This document shows, one piece after another, positions 1 to 8,179 of a stretch of 64,000 bases of DNA. Position 1 is the first letter of the stretch; each line of letters starts with the position of its first letter. Source of the stretch: DSOI01 sp041394885 (lineage in GTDB: Bacteria; Acidobacteriota; Terriglobia; Bryobacterales; Bryobacteraceae); NCBI GenBank assembly GCA_041394885.1, contig JAWKHI010000007.1, forward strand, positions 62,001 to 126,000. Reading direction: 5' to 3'. Both the position numbers and the translations under genes were made by a program. The notes under the pieces are model-generated. The model was not told where the DNA came from, made no database searches, and saw only the letters and a list, made by a program, of their open reading frames with translations.

Positions 1-1016
1 CCGCCGCGCCCGCCGCCGACTTCAGCAGCGTGGAGACGCAGGCGGAAGCCAAGGAAGCGGGCGAGTTGTTCGAGTATCATTTCAGCCAGCCGGTCACGGT
101 GCGCAAGAACGAGTCCGCGATGCTGCCGTTCTTGCAGCAAAAAATTCCGGGTCGCAAGCTGCTGATCTATTCGAGCGAGAACTCGGTGCACCCCACAAAC
201 GCGGTGGAACTTACGAATAGCTCGGGCAAGACGCTGGACGGCGGTCCGGTGACGGTCTACGACGCGGGCGCGTACGCGGGCGAGTCACTCACGGAGACGG
301 TGAAGACGGGCGATAAGCGGCTACTGAGCTACGGCGTGGATCTCGGCACGCGGGTGACGACGAAGTTCGACTCGAGCCAGGAGGTGGTGCGCGAGATCCA
401 TATGCGGCGCGGGGTGATCACGGCGCGGGCGGCGATCGAGGAGAAGAAGACGTTCACGATCAAGAATGTAGATGCGAAGGCGAAGACACTGATCATCGAG
501 CATCCGGTGCGGCCGATGTACAAGTTGCTGGCTCCGGCCAAGCCGGCGGAGACCACCGCGTCCGCGTATCGCTTCGAGGTTAACCTCCCGGCGGCGGGCG
601 AGTCGAAGTTCGTTCTGGACGAGGAGCGGCAACTCGATCGCACGTACATGGTTACCAACATCAATCCGGATTTCCTCGTCAGCCTGATTCAGAACAAGAC
701 GCTCAGCGCGAGCGGACGGCAGGGGCTCGAGCAGATCGCGTCGAAGAAACGGGAGATCGCCGGCAATGACCGCGCGCTGGCGCAGTTCGATCAGGAGTCC
801 CGCGAGCAGGCCGCCGATCAGCAGCGCGTTCGCGAGAACATTTCGACATTGTCGCGGGTGAGCGGGCAGCAGGATCAGGTGCAGCGTTACTCGCAGCAAC
901 TGGCGGCGATCGAGAGTCAGTTGGCCGGGCTGCGGGACAAAACGGCCGAGGCCCGCAAGCGGAAGGCTGCGCTAGAATCGGAACTCAATTCCCTCATCGA
1001 GAAACTGGAGTTCTGA
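1..1016 (+). CDS. DUF4139 domain-containing protein, C-terminal part (5' end outside window)
   Basis: The reading frame is open from the first in-frame codon (base 3) with no stop upstream, so this is the 3' part of a longer gene; the GTG at 30 is an internal codon rather than a credible start. The visible ~338 residues match the DUF4139 beta-sandwich region (a stretch on loss of activity at a 'YHFSQPVTVRKNESAMLPF' type segment, then 'IYSSEN', 'ALELTNSSGKTLDGGPVTVYD'-like core). The last ~100 residues are rich in Glu, Gln, Arg and Ala and look like a coiled coil. Proteins of this family are usually secreted or surface associated, function unknown. The stop is immediately followed by the TTG start of the next gene. 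Family assignment is by recognition of the conserved core; function is not inferred. Confidence 0.75.
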   Translation, partial: AAPAADFSSVETQAEAKEAGELFEYHFSQPVTVRKNESAMLPFLQQKIPGRKLLIYSSENSVHPTNAVELTNSSGKTLDGGPVTVYDAGAYAGESLTETVKTGDKRLLSYGVDLGTRVTTKFDSSQEVVREIHMRRGVITARAAIEEKKTFTIKNVDAKAKTLIIEHPVRPMYKLLAPAKPAETTASAYRFEVNLPAAGESKFVLDEERQLDRTYMVTNINPDFLVSLIQNKTLSASGRQGLEQIASKKREIAGNDRALAQFDQESREQAADQQRVRENISTLSRVSGQQDQVQRYSQQLAAIESQLAGLRDKTAEARKRKAALESELNSLIEKLEF

Positions 1017-1874
1017 TTGAAGCTCATCCGATTCGACTATCGCGGCGCTACCCAATGCGGCGTCGTCACCGCGGAAGGCATCGCGCCGATTGCCGCGATC
1101 AACGCCGCCAAGGGGACGCAGGTTCCCGACGATCTGTTGGCGGTGATCCAAACCGGCGCCACCGCGCAACTGGCCGACGTCAGCGGCGTGCCGGCGATCC
1201 CGTTCAGCGAGGTGCGTCCGCGGCTGCCCTACTCGCCGCCGAAAATCTGGTGCATCGGGCTAAACTACAAGTCCCACGCGGAAGATATCGACGCGGTGCA
1301 GCCGGAGGAGCCGGGCAGTTTTATGAAGCCGGCCTCGTGCATGGTGGAGCCGGGCGGCGAACTGGTGCTGCCGCCGCCGGATGTTTCCAACGATGTGGAC
1401 GCCGAGGGTGAACTCGGTGTGATCATCGGACGGCGCTGCCGTTTCGTGCCGGCGGACCGGGTGCGCGAAGTGATCTTCGGGTACACGACAACGCTTGACC
1501 TGACGGCGCTCGACGTTCTGCGGAAGAATCCGCGGTATCTCACGCGATCCAAGAGTATCGATACGTTCTTCAGTTTCGGTCCGGTAATCGTCACCGCCGA
1601 CGAGATCGCCGATGTCGATCAGCTCGAAGTAATCACGGAGCACAACGGCGGTGTATGCTCGCGGGACTTCGTGCATCACATGCACCACCGGCCTTATGAA
1701 CTGGTGCGCTTCCATAGTGACTTCCAAACGCTGTACCCAGGCGACCTGATTTCGACGGGGTGTCCCAAAGGCGCGCGGATCAAGCCGGGGGACCGGGTGA
1801 GGGCGCGCATCGAAGGCGTGGGTACGCTCGAGGCATCGGTCGTCCAGGGATCGCGCGTCACCGAGATCGGGTAG
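1017..1874 (+). CDS. Fumarylacetoacetate hydrolase (FAH) family protein
   Basis: A 285-residue protein of the FAH fold, the family that hydrolyses or isomerises 2-oxo acids in aromatic and sugar-acid degradation. Visible family signatures are GLNYKSHA (~residues 82-89), the metal-binding EGELGVIIG (~135-143) and GDLISTGCPKG (~246-256), which corresponds to the usual GDVIATGTPxG. The common Asp of the NDVTARD-type motif is represented by DLTALDV. Length is normal for the short, single-domain FAH proteins. It begins with TTG directly after the stop of the upstream gene, so translation is probably coupled. The substrate cannot be told from sequence; no aromatic catabolic genes surround it. Confidence 0.88.
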   Translation: MKLIRFDYRGATQCGVVTAEGIAPIAAINAAKGTQVPDDLLAVIQTGATAQLADVSGVPAIPFSEVRPRLPYSPPKIWCIGLNYKSHAEDIDAVQPEEPGSFMKPASCMVEPGGELVLPPPDVSNDVDAEGELGVIIGRRCRFVPADRVREVIFGYTTTLDLTALDVLRKNPRYLTRSKSIDTFFSFGPVIVTADEIADVDQLEVITEHNGGVCSRDFVHHMHHRPYELVRFHSDFQTLYPGDLISTGCPKGARIKPGDRVRARIEGVGTLEASVVQGSRVTEIG

Positions 1875-1977
1875 TTCCCAGGCGAGTTAGTTCCAATACA
1901 ACCCTTGTGTTCGGCGGAGGATTGCCTTACCATCGGGGCGGCGAAGTTTAGCCACTGCCGATGAAAGGAGTCCTGTT

Positions 1978-3110
1978 ATGCGAGCCGACGACCTCAACGT
2001 GCGAGTGTCCTTGAAGAAGCTCCTGATCGGACTGGGCCTCACAGTGGTTCCGCTCAGTCTCTTCGGGCTGTATATGGCCACCCGGGCCAATCGCGACCTG
2101 CGAGCCGCCGTGGAGCAAAACTTCGAGACGATTGCCGTCTCGGGTGCGATCGGGTTTCGAGCTACGTCCACGACCGTGTGATCCAAATCGGAGCCCTGGC
2201 GCGTATGCCGGCGGTGCTGGATGCCGTTGGCGCGTCGAATCGGGAGCAAGCGGGGCTGAGCGACACCGCGTTTCAGGAAAAAGTCACGCGTCTCGAGAAG
2301 ATATGGAACACTCCCGCGGCGGACTCCACCGTCCGCGATCTGCTCGGGTCGCCGGCGGCGCGGATGCTGCGGGCGCAATTGGCCGCCGATCCGAGGCTGC
2401 TGCGCATCACGCTCACCGATGCGCGGGGAGCGGCGATCGCAGCCACTCACAAGACTCTCGACTACTATCAGGCCGACGAAGAGTTCTGGCAGGCGATCAG
2501 CGCCCAGGGCCGCGGCGCCGTGAACCTCACCGACATCCTGTACGACGAGGTGACGCATTCCAACTACATCGGGATCGGCGTGCCAGTGATGGAACCGGAC
2601 ACCAACCGTTTCATCGGCGCGCTGGATGTGCTGATGGACTTGTCGACGATCTTCCCGGAAGCGGCCACGCGGCGTCCGGGCAGTTCGATGCAGATGATGC
2701 TGGTGAAGAAAGACGGCACCGTGATCACCGGTCCGGGCACCACACTCTCCATGAAAGTGAAAGCACCGGAGTGGGCGGCCCTGGTGGACGCGCAACTGGC
2801 CGGGGGAGCATCCGGAAGCATGTTGGCGTCCCTCACCCAGGGGGAAGAAGTGGTGGCCTTCGCCGACACGGGATTGGGCTCGGACTACCGGAATCTTTCC
2901 TGGGCGGTGCTGGTGAGCCAGAACGCGCGCGAGGCGCTCGCGCCGCTCGCGGGGATCGTCCGGCTGTTCTTCCTGTTCATCTTCGCCGGACTGGTGGCGC
3001 TGGTGGCCCTCGGCGTCTATTTCGCGCTGCATCGAACCGTCCATTATGAGGACATCGAGGATGCGATGCAGGAAGAATCCAAACGCCGTGCGGTCGGCGC
3101 CGCAAGTTGA
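1978..3110 (+). CDS. Membrane protein with extracytoplasmic Cache sensor domain, interrupted by a frameshift
   Basis: A strong Shine-Dalgarno (AAAGGAG, ~1966-1972) precedes the ATG at 1978. The first frame gives a signal-anchor helix (residues ~14-34) and the start of a helix, then stops at 2179-2181. A second frame, open across the stop and running to 3110, continues with the helix (SSYVHDRVIQIGALA) and a Cache-type sensor domain, ending in a second membrane helix near 2940-3030 and a short tail. The junction lies between about 2140 and 2160 and needs one missing base to repair. Unlike most Cache receptors there is no HAMP, histidine kinase, GGDEF or chemotaxis signalling domain behind the second helix. 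Either a stand-alone sensor with a sequence error or a disrupted gene; the Cache assignment is by the domain pattern. Confidence 0.65.
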
Positions 3111-3135
3111 ATTGACTGGCCAGGGTTGGTATAGT
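3107..3135 (+). promoter_or_regulatory. Sigma-70 type promoter of the molybdenum hydroxylase operon
   Basis: TTGAAT at 3107-3112 and TATAGT at 3130-3135 are separated by exactly 17 bases, close to the sigma-70 consensus. The likely transcript start near 3142 leaves a leader of about 65 bases before the GTG of the iron-sulfur subunit. The promoter begins within the stop region of the preceding Cache gene, so the operon is transcribed independently of it. Confidence 0.6.
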
Positions 3136-3208
3136 CAGTGGCGAGAGCCCCCAAACGGCTACGAGTGCAATCACAACAAAACCCAACTCTTTGAAAGGAC
3201 GGTGTGGC

Positions 3209-3877
3209 GTGAGTTCCAAAAAAGAACCTGAAGTCCACTCCACGCGCGGTGCGGCTTCCGGGAACGAGTCCCGGGGCGGCTTTTCGCGGCGCGGTTTTCT
3301 CCGCGGCGCGGGAGTCACCAGCGGCGTACTGGGCGGCGGATTGCTGGAACAACAAGAAGCGGAAGCGGCTCCGCCGCCAAGCGTCATTGGTCCGGGCGAA
3401 ACCACCATCAGTTTGAATGTGAACGGCAAGGCAGTGAAGGTGACCGTGGAGCCGAGAACGACTCTATTGGACGCCCTTCGCGAACGCCTAGAGATCACCG
3501 GCGCCAAGCGCGTGTGTGACCGCGGCACCTGCGGCGCGTGCACCGTGATGGTGGACGGCAAGGTGATGTACGGATGCACCGTGCTCGCCATTGACGCGCA
3601 GGGCCGGAAAATCGAGACCATGGAAAGCCTGAGCATGGGCAGCAAGCCCCATCCTCTGATCCAGGCCTTTGTGGACAACGACGGCATGCAGTGCGGCTAC
3701 TGCACGCCCGGGTTCGTGATGGCGTCCAAGGGATTCCTCGATCGCAACCCGAACCCGACATATGACCAGGTGAAGGAAGGGCTGGGCGGCAACCTATGCC
3801 GCTGCGGCACCTATGTGGGCGTTCGCAAGGCCGTTTTGCAGGCGGCCAAGGACCTGAAAGGGGGCCGCAATGCCTGA
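3209..3877 (+). CDS. Xanthine dehydrogenase-family [2Fe-2S] subunit with Tat signal (YagT/PaoA-like)
   Basis: Small iron-sulfur subunit of a three-subunit molybdenum hydroxylase. The GTG at 3209 is chosen because GAAAGGA lies ~9 bases upstream; an in-frame TTG at 3191 would overlap that site. The N-terminus carries a twin-arginine motif (SRRGFLRG) followed by a Gly-rich hydrophobic stretch, so the enzyme is exported folded to the periplasm. The plant-type ferredoxin cluster is seen as CDRGTCGACTV with a further Cys in VMYGC, and the second cluster as CGYCTPGF plus NLCRCGTY. Eight cluster cysteines are present. It overlaps the molybdopterin subunit gene by 8 bases. Architecture resembles the periplasmic aldehyde oxidoreductase PaoABC of E. 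coli; substrate unknown. Confidence 0.93.
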   Translation: MSSKKEPEVHSTRGAASGNESRGGFSRRGFLRGAGVTSGVLGGGLLEQQEAEAAPPPSVIGPGETTISLNVNGKAVKVTVEPRTTLLDALRERLEITGAKRVCDRGTCGACTVMVDGKVMYGCTVLAIDAQGRKIETMESLSMGSKPHPLIQAFVDNDGMQCGYCTPGFVMASKGFLDRNPNPTYDQVKEGLGGNLCRCGTYVGVRKAVLQAAKDLKGGRNA

Positions 3878-6014
3878 TTACAAATACCCACCGATGGAAT
3901 CGCGGAAGCTGATGGGCCGGCGCATTTCGCGTGTCGACGGCCCTCAGAAGGCCGCGGGCAAAGCAAAGTACAACTCCGACGTGCGCCCGGCAGGCACAGT
4001 GCATGGCGCGATCCTGCACTCCCCGCACGCCCATTGCCGGATCAAGAGCATCGACACCGCGGATGCGCAGAAGATCGCCGGCGTCACCGCCGTCCGCGTC
4101 ATCGCCAAGCCCGGCACCGAGATCCAGTGGACCAATCAGGAAATCGCCTCCGTGGCTGCGCGCACCGAAGAAATTGCCCGCGACGCCGTGCGCGCCATCA
4201 AGGTGGAATACGAGATCCTGCCGCACCTGGTGCGCGAAGACCGCCTGGACAAGGTGGGCAGCCGAGCCAAACCGGCCGGCGAAGTCGTCACCGGCGACCC
4301 GGAAGAAGCATTCAAGATGGCCGACGTCACCCACGAAGGCGACTACGGTATCCCCGTGATCACGCACTGCTGCCTGGAACCGCACGGCCAGACCGTGGCC
4401 TGGAGCGGTGACAAGGTGGAGTTCTGGCCGTCAACGCAGAACGTGTCGGCGGTGGGCGACGACCTGGCCAAGGGGCTCGAGATCCCCGCCGCGAACGTTC
4501 ACACGCACATGGACTACATCGGCGGTGGATTTGGCAGCAAATTCCAGAGCGATCTGTGGGGCCAGGAAGCGGCTAGGCTCTCCAAGGAAAGCGGCGGCAA
4601 GCCGGTGAAGTTGTACCTGGACCGGGCTCCTGAGCTGACCATCGCGGGCGTGAGGCCCTCGGTCTACGCCAAGGTGAAACTGGCGGCAAAGAAAGACGGA
4701 ACCCTCGTCGCGTGGGATTCGCTCACCTGGATGACGGGCGGATTCGGCGGCGGCGGCTTGAACGCCGATCTGCTGCCCTACGTATTCCGGAACGTCCCCA
4801 ACCGGCGCATCAATCACACCGCCGTTTCGGTGAACTCGGGTGGGTCGCGTGCCTGGCGCGCTCCCAATCACCCGCAGGTATCGTATGTGACGTGCGCGGC
4901 GCTGGAAGATCTGGCGGCCAAGTTGGACATGGATCCCTACGACCTGTTCATGAAGAACCTCGAGTTGACGGCGCGTCCCGAAGTCTATAAGTCGCAGTTG
5001 TCGCAAGCCGCCGACATGATCGGCTGGAAGAAGAACTGGCATCCGCGCGGCGACAAGACAAAGGGCCCGATCAAGCGCGGTCTCGGACTGGGCATCGGGA
5101 CATGGGGCGGCGCGGGCCATGCGTCGCAGTGCCGGGCCAAGATCCATCCCGACGGCAGCGTGGAAGTGGAATTGGGCACGCAAGACCTCGGAACGGGTAC
5201 GCGGACGGTGATCATGCAGGTGGCGGCGGAAACGTTGGGCCTGCCGTTCAACGCCGTGAAACTGACCATCGGCGACAATAGCCTGCCCCGGTCGGGCGCC
5301 TCCGGCGGATCGACGACGGTGGGCGGTGTTTCGGCATCGACGCGAATCGCGACGTCGAACGCGCTCGAGAAACTGTTCGAGGCCGTGGCGCCGGGTCTGG
5401 GCTCCGACAAGGACGGCCTGGAAGCGGTGGACGGCAAGATCCAGGTGAAGGGCAATCCCTCCAAGAGCCTCACCTGGAAGCAGGCGTGCGCCAAGCTGGG
5501 CGTGACCACCATTTCCGAAGAAGGCCGGCACGATCCGCGCAACCCGCGCGGGCTGTCGACCCTCGGAGTGGGCGGCATCCAAATGGCGGACGTTTCCGTG
5601 GACGTGGAAACGGGCGTGGTCCGCATCAATAAGGTGGTGGCGGTGCAGGACGTCGGCTTGGTGGTGAATCCGAAACTGGCCGACAGCCAGGTGCACGGCG
5701 GCATCATCATGGGCGTATGCGGCGCGCTGATGGAAGAAAGAGTCATGGACGAGATGTCGGGCAAGTGCCTGAACGCGGACATGGAATTCTACAAGCTGGC
5801 CGGGATCGCCGACATCGGCGAGATCGAAGTAAAAATGGACATCACGCCGGATCACGACAGCCGCGGCGTGATCGGATTGGGTGAACCTTCCACGATTCCG
5901 ACCATCGCGGCGATCGCCAATGCGGCGGCCAATGCGATCGGCGTCCGGGTTCCAACATTGCCGCTGACCCCGCGCAACGTTCTGGATGCGCTGGCGGGAA
6001 GGAGGATGGCCTAA
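3870..6014 (+). CDS. Xanthine dehydrogenase-family molybdopterin-binding subunit
   Basis: Large catalytic subunit (714 residues), binding the molybdopterin cofactor and the substrate. Seen in the sequence are the cofactor motif GGGFGSKF, the substrate-channel segment SRAWRAPNHPQ, the Gly-rich dinucleotide-type loop SGGSTTVGG, and near the C-terminus GLGEPSTIPT, whose Glu is the invariant catalytic base of the family. It has no signal peptide of its own and would be exported as a complex with the Tat-tagged iron-sulfur subunit. It starts with ATG inside the end of the upstream gene and stops one codon before the FAD subunit, so the three genes are a coupled unit. Likely an aldehyde or N-heterocycle oxidoreductase; the natural substrate is not predictable. 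Confidence 0.93.
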   Translation: MPDYKYPPMESRKLMGRRISRVDGPQKAAGKAKYNSDVRPAGTVHGAILHSPHAHCRIKSIDTADAQKIAGVTAVRVIAKPGTEIQWTNQEIASVAARTEEIARDAVRAIKVEYEILPHLVREDRLDKVGSRAKPAGEVVTGDPEEAFKMADVTHEGDYGIPVITHCCLEPHGQTVAWSGDKVEFWPSTQNVSAVGDDLAKGLEIPAANVHTHMDYIGGGFGSKFQSDLWGQEAARLSKESGGKPVKLYLDRAPELTIAGVRPSVYAKVKLAAKKDGTLVAWDSLTWMTGGFGGGGLNADLLPYVFRNVPNRRINHTAVSVNSGGSRAWRAPNHPQVSYVTCAALEDLAAKLDMDPYDLFMKNLELTARPEVYKSQLSQAADMIGWKKNWHPRGDKTKGPIKRGLGLGIGTWGGAGHASQCRAKIHPDGSVEVELGTQDLGTGTRTVIMQVAAETLGLPFNAVKLTIGDNSLPRSGASGGSTTVGGVSASTRIATSNALEKLFEAVAPGLGSDKDGLEAVDGKIQVKGNPSKSLTWKQACAKLGVTTISEEGRHDPRNPRGLSTLGVGGIQMADVSVDVETGVVRINKVVAVQDVGLVVNPKLADSQVHGGIIMGVCGALMEERVMDEMSGKCLNADMEFYKLAGIADIGEIEVKMDITPDHDSRGVIGLGEPSTIPTIAAIANAAANAIGVRVPTLPLTPRNVLDALAGRRMA

Positions 6015-6992
6015 ATGCAAGCCTTCGAATTCGCATCTCCAACGAGTGTGAAAGAAGCGCTCGGATTGCTGGGCGCCCAGTTTTCCGACGCGCAATTGCT
6101 CGCCGGAGGCACCGATCAGATCAGCCTCCTGAAGGAACGGCTCCATCATCCCAAGCGGGTGGTGAGCCTTCGCAACGTGAAGGAGCTGCACGGGATCAAA
6201 AAGACCGGCGGCGGCATCCGGATCGGCGCGATGGCCACCGTCGACGAAGTGATGGAGAGTTCACTGGTGCGCGCCGAGTATCCGTCCCTGGTGCAGGCCG
6301 CGCGCGGCATCGCCAGTCCGCAGATCCGTAACATGGGCACCATGGGCGGCGATCTGTGCCAGCGCACCCGGTGCTGGTACTACCGCAATCACCTGGGCTT
6401 GCTGGCCATGAAGGATGGCAAGAGCCTGGTCGCCGAAGGACAGAACGAATACCACGCGATCTTCGGCAACAGCGGCCCGGCAAAGTTCGTGAGCGCTTCG
6501 AGCTTCGGACCGGCGCTGGTGGCATTGGGCGCGACCGTGACCGTAGTGTCGCCGTCCGGCTCACGGTCCATGAAAGTGGCGGACCTGTTCCATACGCCCA
6601 AGGAACGCGGCGAACGGGAGACGGTGCTGAAATCGAACGAGATCATCACCGAAATCCTGGTCCCGTCGGCCCGCGGCGTGAAAAACGCCACCTATGAGGT
6701 CCGCCAGAAGCAGGCTCTCGATTGGCCTCTGGTGGCCGCTTCGGTGGCGCTGACGATGAAGGGCAACTCGGTAGGATCGGCGATGGTGGTACTGGGCCAT
6801 GTGGCTCCAACGCCACACATGGCGTCCGCGGCGGCTTCCATGCTGTCGGGCAAATCGATCACCGAGGACGTGGCGGCGCAAGCTGGTGCCGCGGCGGCCC
6901 AGGGCGCTACGCCTTTGAGCGGGAACACCTACAAGGTGGACCTGGTGAAGGTAGCCGTGAAACGCGCTCTACTGGCTGCGGTAGGCGCCTAG
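6015..6992 (+). CDS. Xanthine dehydrogenase-family FAD-binding subunit (CoxM/PaoB-like)
   Basis: FAD subunit of the molybdenum hydroxylase (325 residues, normal length). The FAD-binding loops LAGGTDQISLL and IASPQIRNMGTMGGDL are present, followed by a CO-dehydrogenase flavoprotein C-terminal domain. The QRTRCWYYRN segment is shared with PaoB-type subunits, but the later cysteines that bind an extra [4Fe-4S] cluster in those proteins are absent here (the region reads NSGPAKFVS), so this subunit probably carries FAD only. It begins at the base after the stop of the molybdopterin subunit. A Rho-independent terminator follows 21 bases after its stop. Confidence 0.92.
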   Translation: MQAFEFASPTSVKEALGLLGAQFSDAQLLAGGTDQISLLKERLHHPKRVVSLRNVKELHGIKKTGGGIRIGAMATVDEVMESSLVRAEYPSLVQAARGIASPQIRNMGTMGGDLCQRTRCWYYRNHLGLLAMKDGKSLVAEGQNEYHAIFGNSGPAKFVSASSFGPALVALGATVTVVSPSGSRSMKVADLFHTPKERGERETVLKSNEIITEILVPSARGVKNATYEVRQKQALDWPLVAASVALTMKGNSVGSAMVVLGHVAPTPHMASAAASMLSGKSITEDVAAQAGAAAAQGATPLSGNTYKVDLVKVAVKRALLAAVGA

Positions 6993-7013
6993 CAGTAAGG
7001 TTGGAGTACGGAG

Positions 7014-7051
7014 GGGGCGGGTCCACTTGCAAAGAAGTGGCCGCCCCTTTT
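7014..7051 (+). terminator. Rho-independent terminator of the molybdenum hydroxylase operon
   Basis: GGGGCGG (7014-7020) pairs with CCGCCCC (7041-7047), and CCACTT (7023-7028) with AAGTGG (7035-7040); a two-base bulge (GT) interrupts the stem and the loop is GCAAAG. TTTT follows at 7048-7051. Confidence 0.75.
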
Positions 7052-7056
7052 CCGGG

Positions 7057-7084
7057 TTCCGAGGGCCAAGTTCCGAGGGCCAAG
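7057..7084 (+). repeat. Tandem duplication of a 14-bp unit
   Basis: The unit TTCCGAGGGCCAAG occurs twice in direct succession (7057-7070 and 7071-7084) between the terminator and the next small gene. A third, diverged copy may follow (CTCAGAGGG). No function is evident. Confidence 0.8.
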
Positions 7085-7101
7085 CTCAGAGGGTGTAAGT
7101 C

Positions 7102-7326
7102 ATGATCACAGGCGAACAATCGAGTCAAGTCGCGATCGACACCGACCGGTGTGACCGTCTGCGGTGGAAGGGCATGTTCATCGAGGCCGAGTGGGACCCC
7201 ACCGTTCCCCACTCGGGCGACCGTTTGTTCTGGTGTCACAACACGCAGAACTGCATCGGGCCGGACGGCAGGACGGTGGATGAGTACGAGTGCAACGAAA
7301 CACGGTCCTGTTACAAAGCTCTGTAA
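7102..7326 (+). CDS. Small cysteine-rich protein, unknown function
   Basis: A 74-residue hydrophilic protein with ATG at 7102 and AGAGGG ~8 bases upstream. Five cysteines (CDRL, WCHN, NCIG, ECNE, SCYK) and several tryptophans are concentrated in it, with the order C-x27-C-x4-C-x13-C-x5-C approximately. No signal peptide or membrane helix. The cysteine and aromatic spacing suggests a small metal-binding or disulfide-stabilised fold, but I do not recognise a family. It lies behind the terminator of the molybdenum hydroxylase operon, so probably has its own transcript or rides on read-through. Codon usage looks like that of its neighbours, supporting a real gene. Confidence 0.6.
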   Translation: MITGEQSSQVAIDTDRCDRLRWKGMFIEAEWDPTVPHSGDRLFWCHNTQNCIGPDGRTVDEYECNETRSCYKAL

Positions 7327-7371
7327 TCAGCGGGATCGCTATGGTAAACTGAAGGCTGAGGAGGCCTTGGG

Positions 7372-8043
7372 ATGAAGATCACGACTGTTTCTTTTCTCTT
7401 GCTTTCGGCCGCCGGAATGGCACTGGGAGCCAATTCCGTTCATGGCTCATACGTGGAAGCGCGCACCACCGATATTTACACGGGCGCGTGTTTCGCGAAC
7501 TCCGAAGTCGGCCTGGTAGGCGATCTGGCCGTGATGGGCTGGAAGATTTCCAAGGGTGACTTCGAGGGCGTCAATCTCGATGGCCTCAGCGTCGTCGGCG
7601 TGGTAAAGGCGAGTGCAACGCTCGGCGACATCCACAACACGGCGTATCCGGTGAAGGCGGTTCTCATCGTGGATGAGCGCGCCAATGCCGAACAGCGGCT
7701 GGCCTTGCAGGCCTTCGCTAAGAGGATGAGCGGCGACCTGTTGCAGGATGTGGTGAAGGTGAACTACGCCCCCGTCGACCTGACGGTGGAGGGCGGCAAC
7801 GTCCATGGCGCCACTGCGACCCTGAACGCCGGCAACCTGGCGACAATCCAAACCCGCGCCATCGGCGGTAAAGATCATATTTGCAGCAACGAAGAAGTCT
7901 GGTACCTGCCGTTGACCAAGGTCGGGCACTATATGCCGGCGGTGGCGATCGCGCACACTTTCAAGGGCGACGGTCTGGGCACCAAATGGTCGAGTCCGGA
8001 CAAGCGCAGCGCCTTCGTTGCTGACTTCCAGTTGAACGACTGA
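7372..8043 (+). CDS. Secreted DUF1326 domain-containing protein
   Basis: A 223-residue protein with a strong Shine-Dalgarno (GAGGAGG ~8 bases before ATG) and an N-terminal signal peptide (residues ~1-19, ending ...GMALGA). The mature part shows the DUF1326 pattern: GSYVEARTTDIYTGACFANSE-like opening with a conserved Cys, a 'VMGWKISKG' segment, a VKAVLIVD strand followed by a helix, and HICSNEEVWY near the C-terminus. DUF1326 proteins are of unknown function and common in soil Acidobacteriota. It is followed by a clear terminator, so it is probably transcribed alone or with the small upstream gene. Confidence 0.82.
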   Translation: MKITTVSFLLLSAAGMALGANSVHGSYVEARTTDIYTGACFANSEVGLVGDLAVMGWKISKGDFEGVNLDGLSVVGVVKASATLGDIHNTAYPVKAVLIVDERANAEQRLALQAFAKRMSGDLLQDVVKVNYAPVDLTVEGGNVHGATATLNAGNLATIQTRAIGGKDHICSNEEVWYLPLTKVGHYMPAVAIAHTFKGDGLGTKWSSPDKRSAFVADFQLND

Positions 8044-8088
8044 TCGTTTTTTTCGAATTTCGTCCACTCCTCCGTGAACGAACTGTAT

Positions 8089-8126
8089 GGCGCGGACTCC
8101 AATATGGTCCGCGCCTTTCTTCTTTT
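8089..8126 (+). terminator. Rho-independent terminator after the DUF1326 gene
   Basis: A perfect 9-bp stem, GGCGCGGAC (8089-8097) with GTCCGCGCC (8107-8115), closes a 9-base loop and is followed by TTTCTTCTTTT (8116-8126). Confidence 0.85.
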
Positions 8127-8179
8127 GTGCGTTCTCTCCGCACAGGTGCGACCAAGAGCGGAAGCTTCATAATTGAGGG

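Noticed and set aside
4431..6191. Long open frame on the minus strand across the molybdopterin subunit (about 586 codons)
   Set aside because: Antisense to a clear gene with strong family motifs; such mirror frames are common in GC-rich DNA and it has no protein character.
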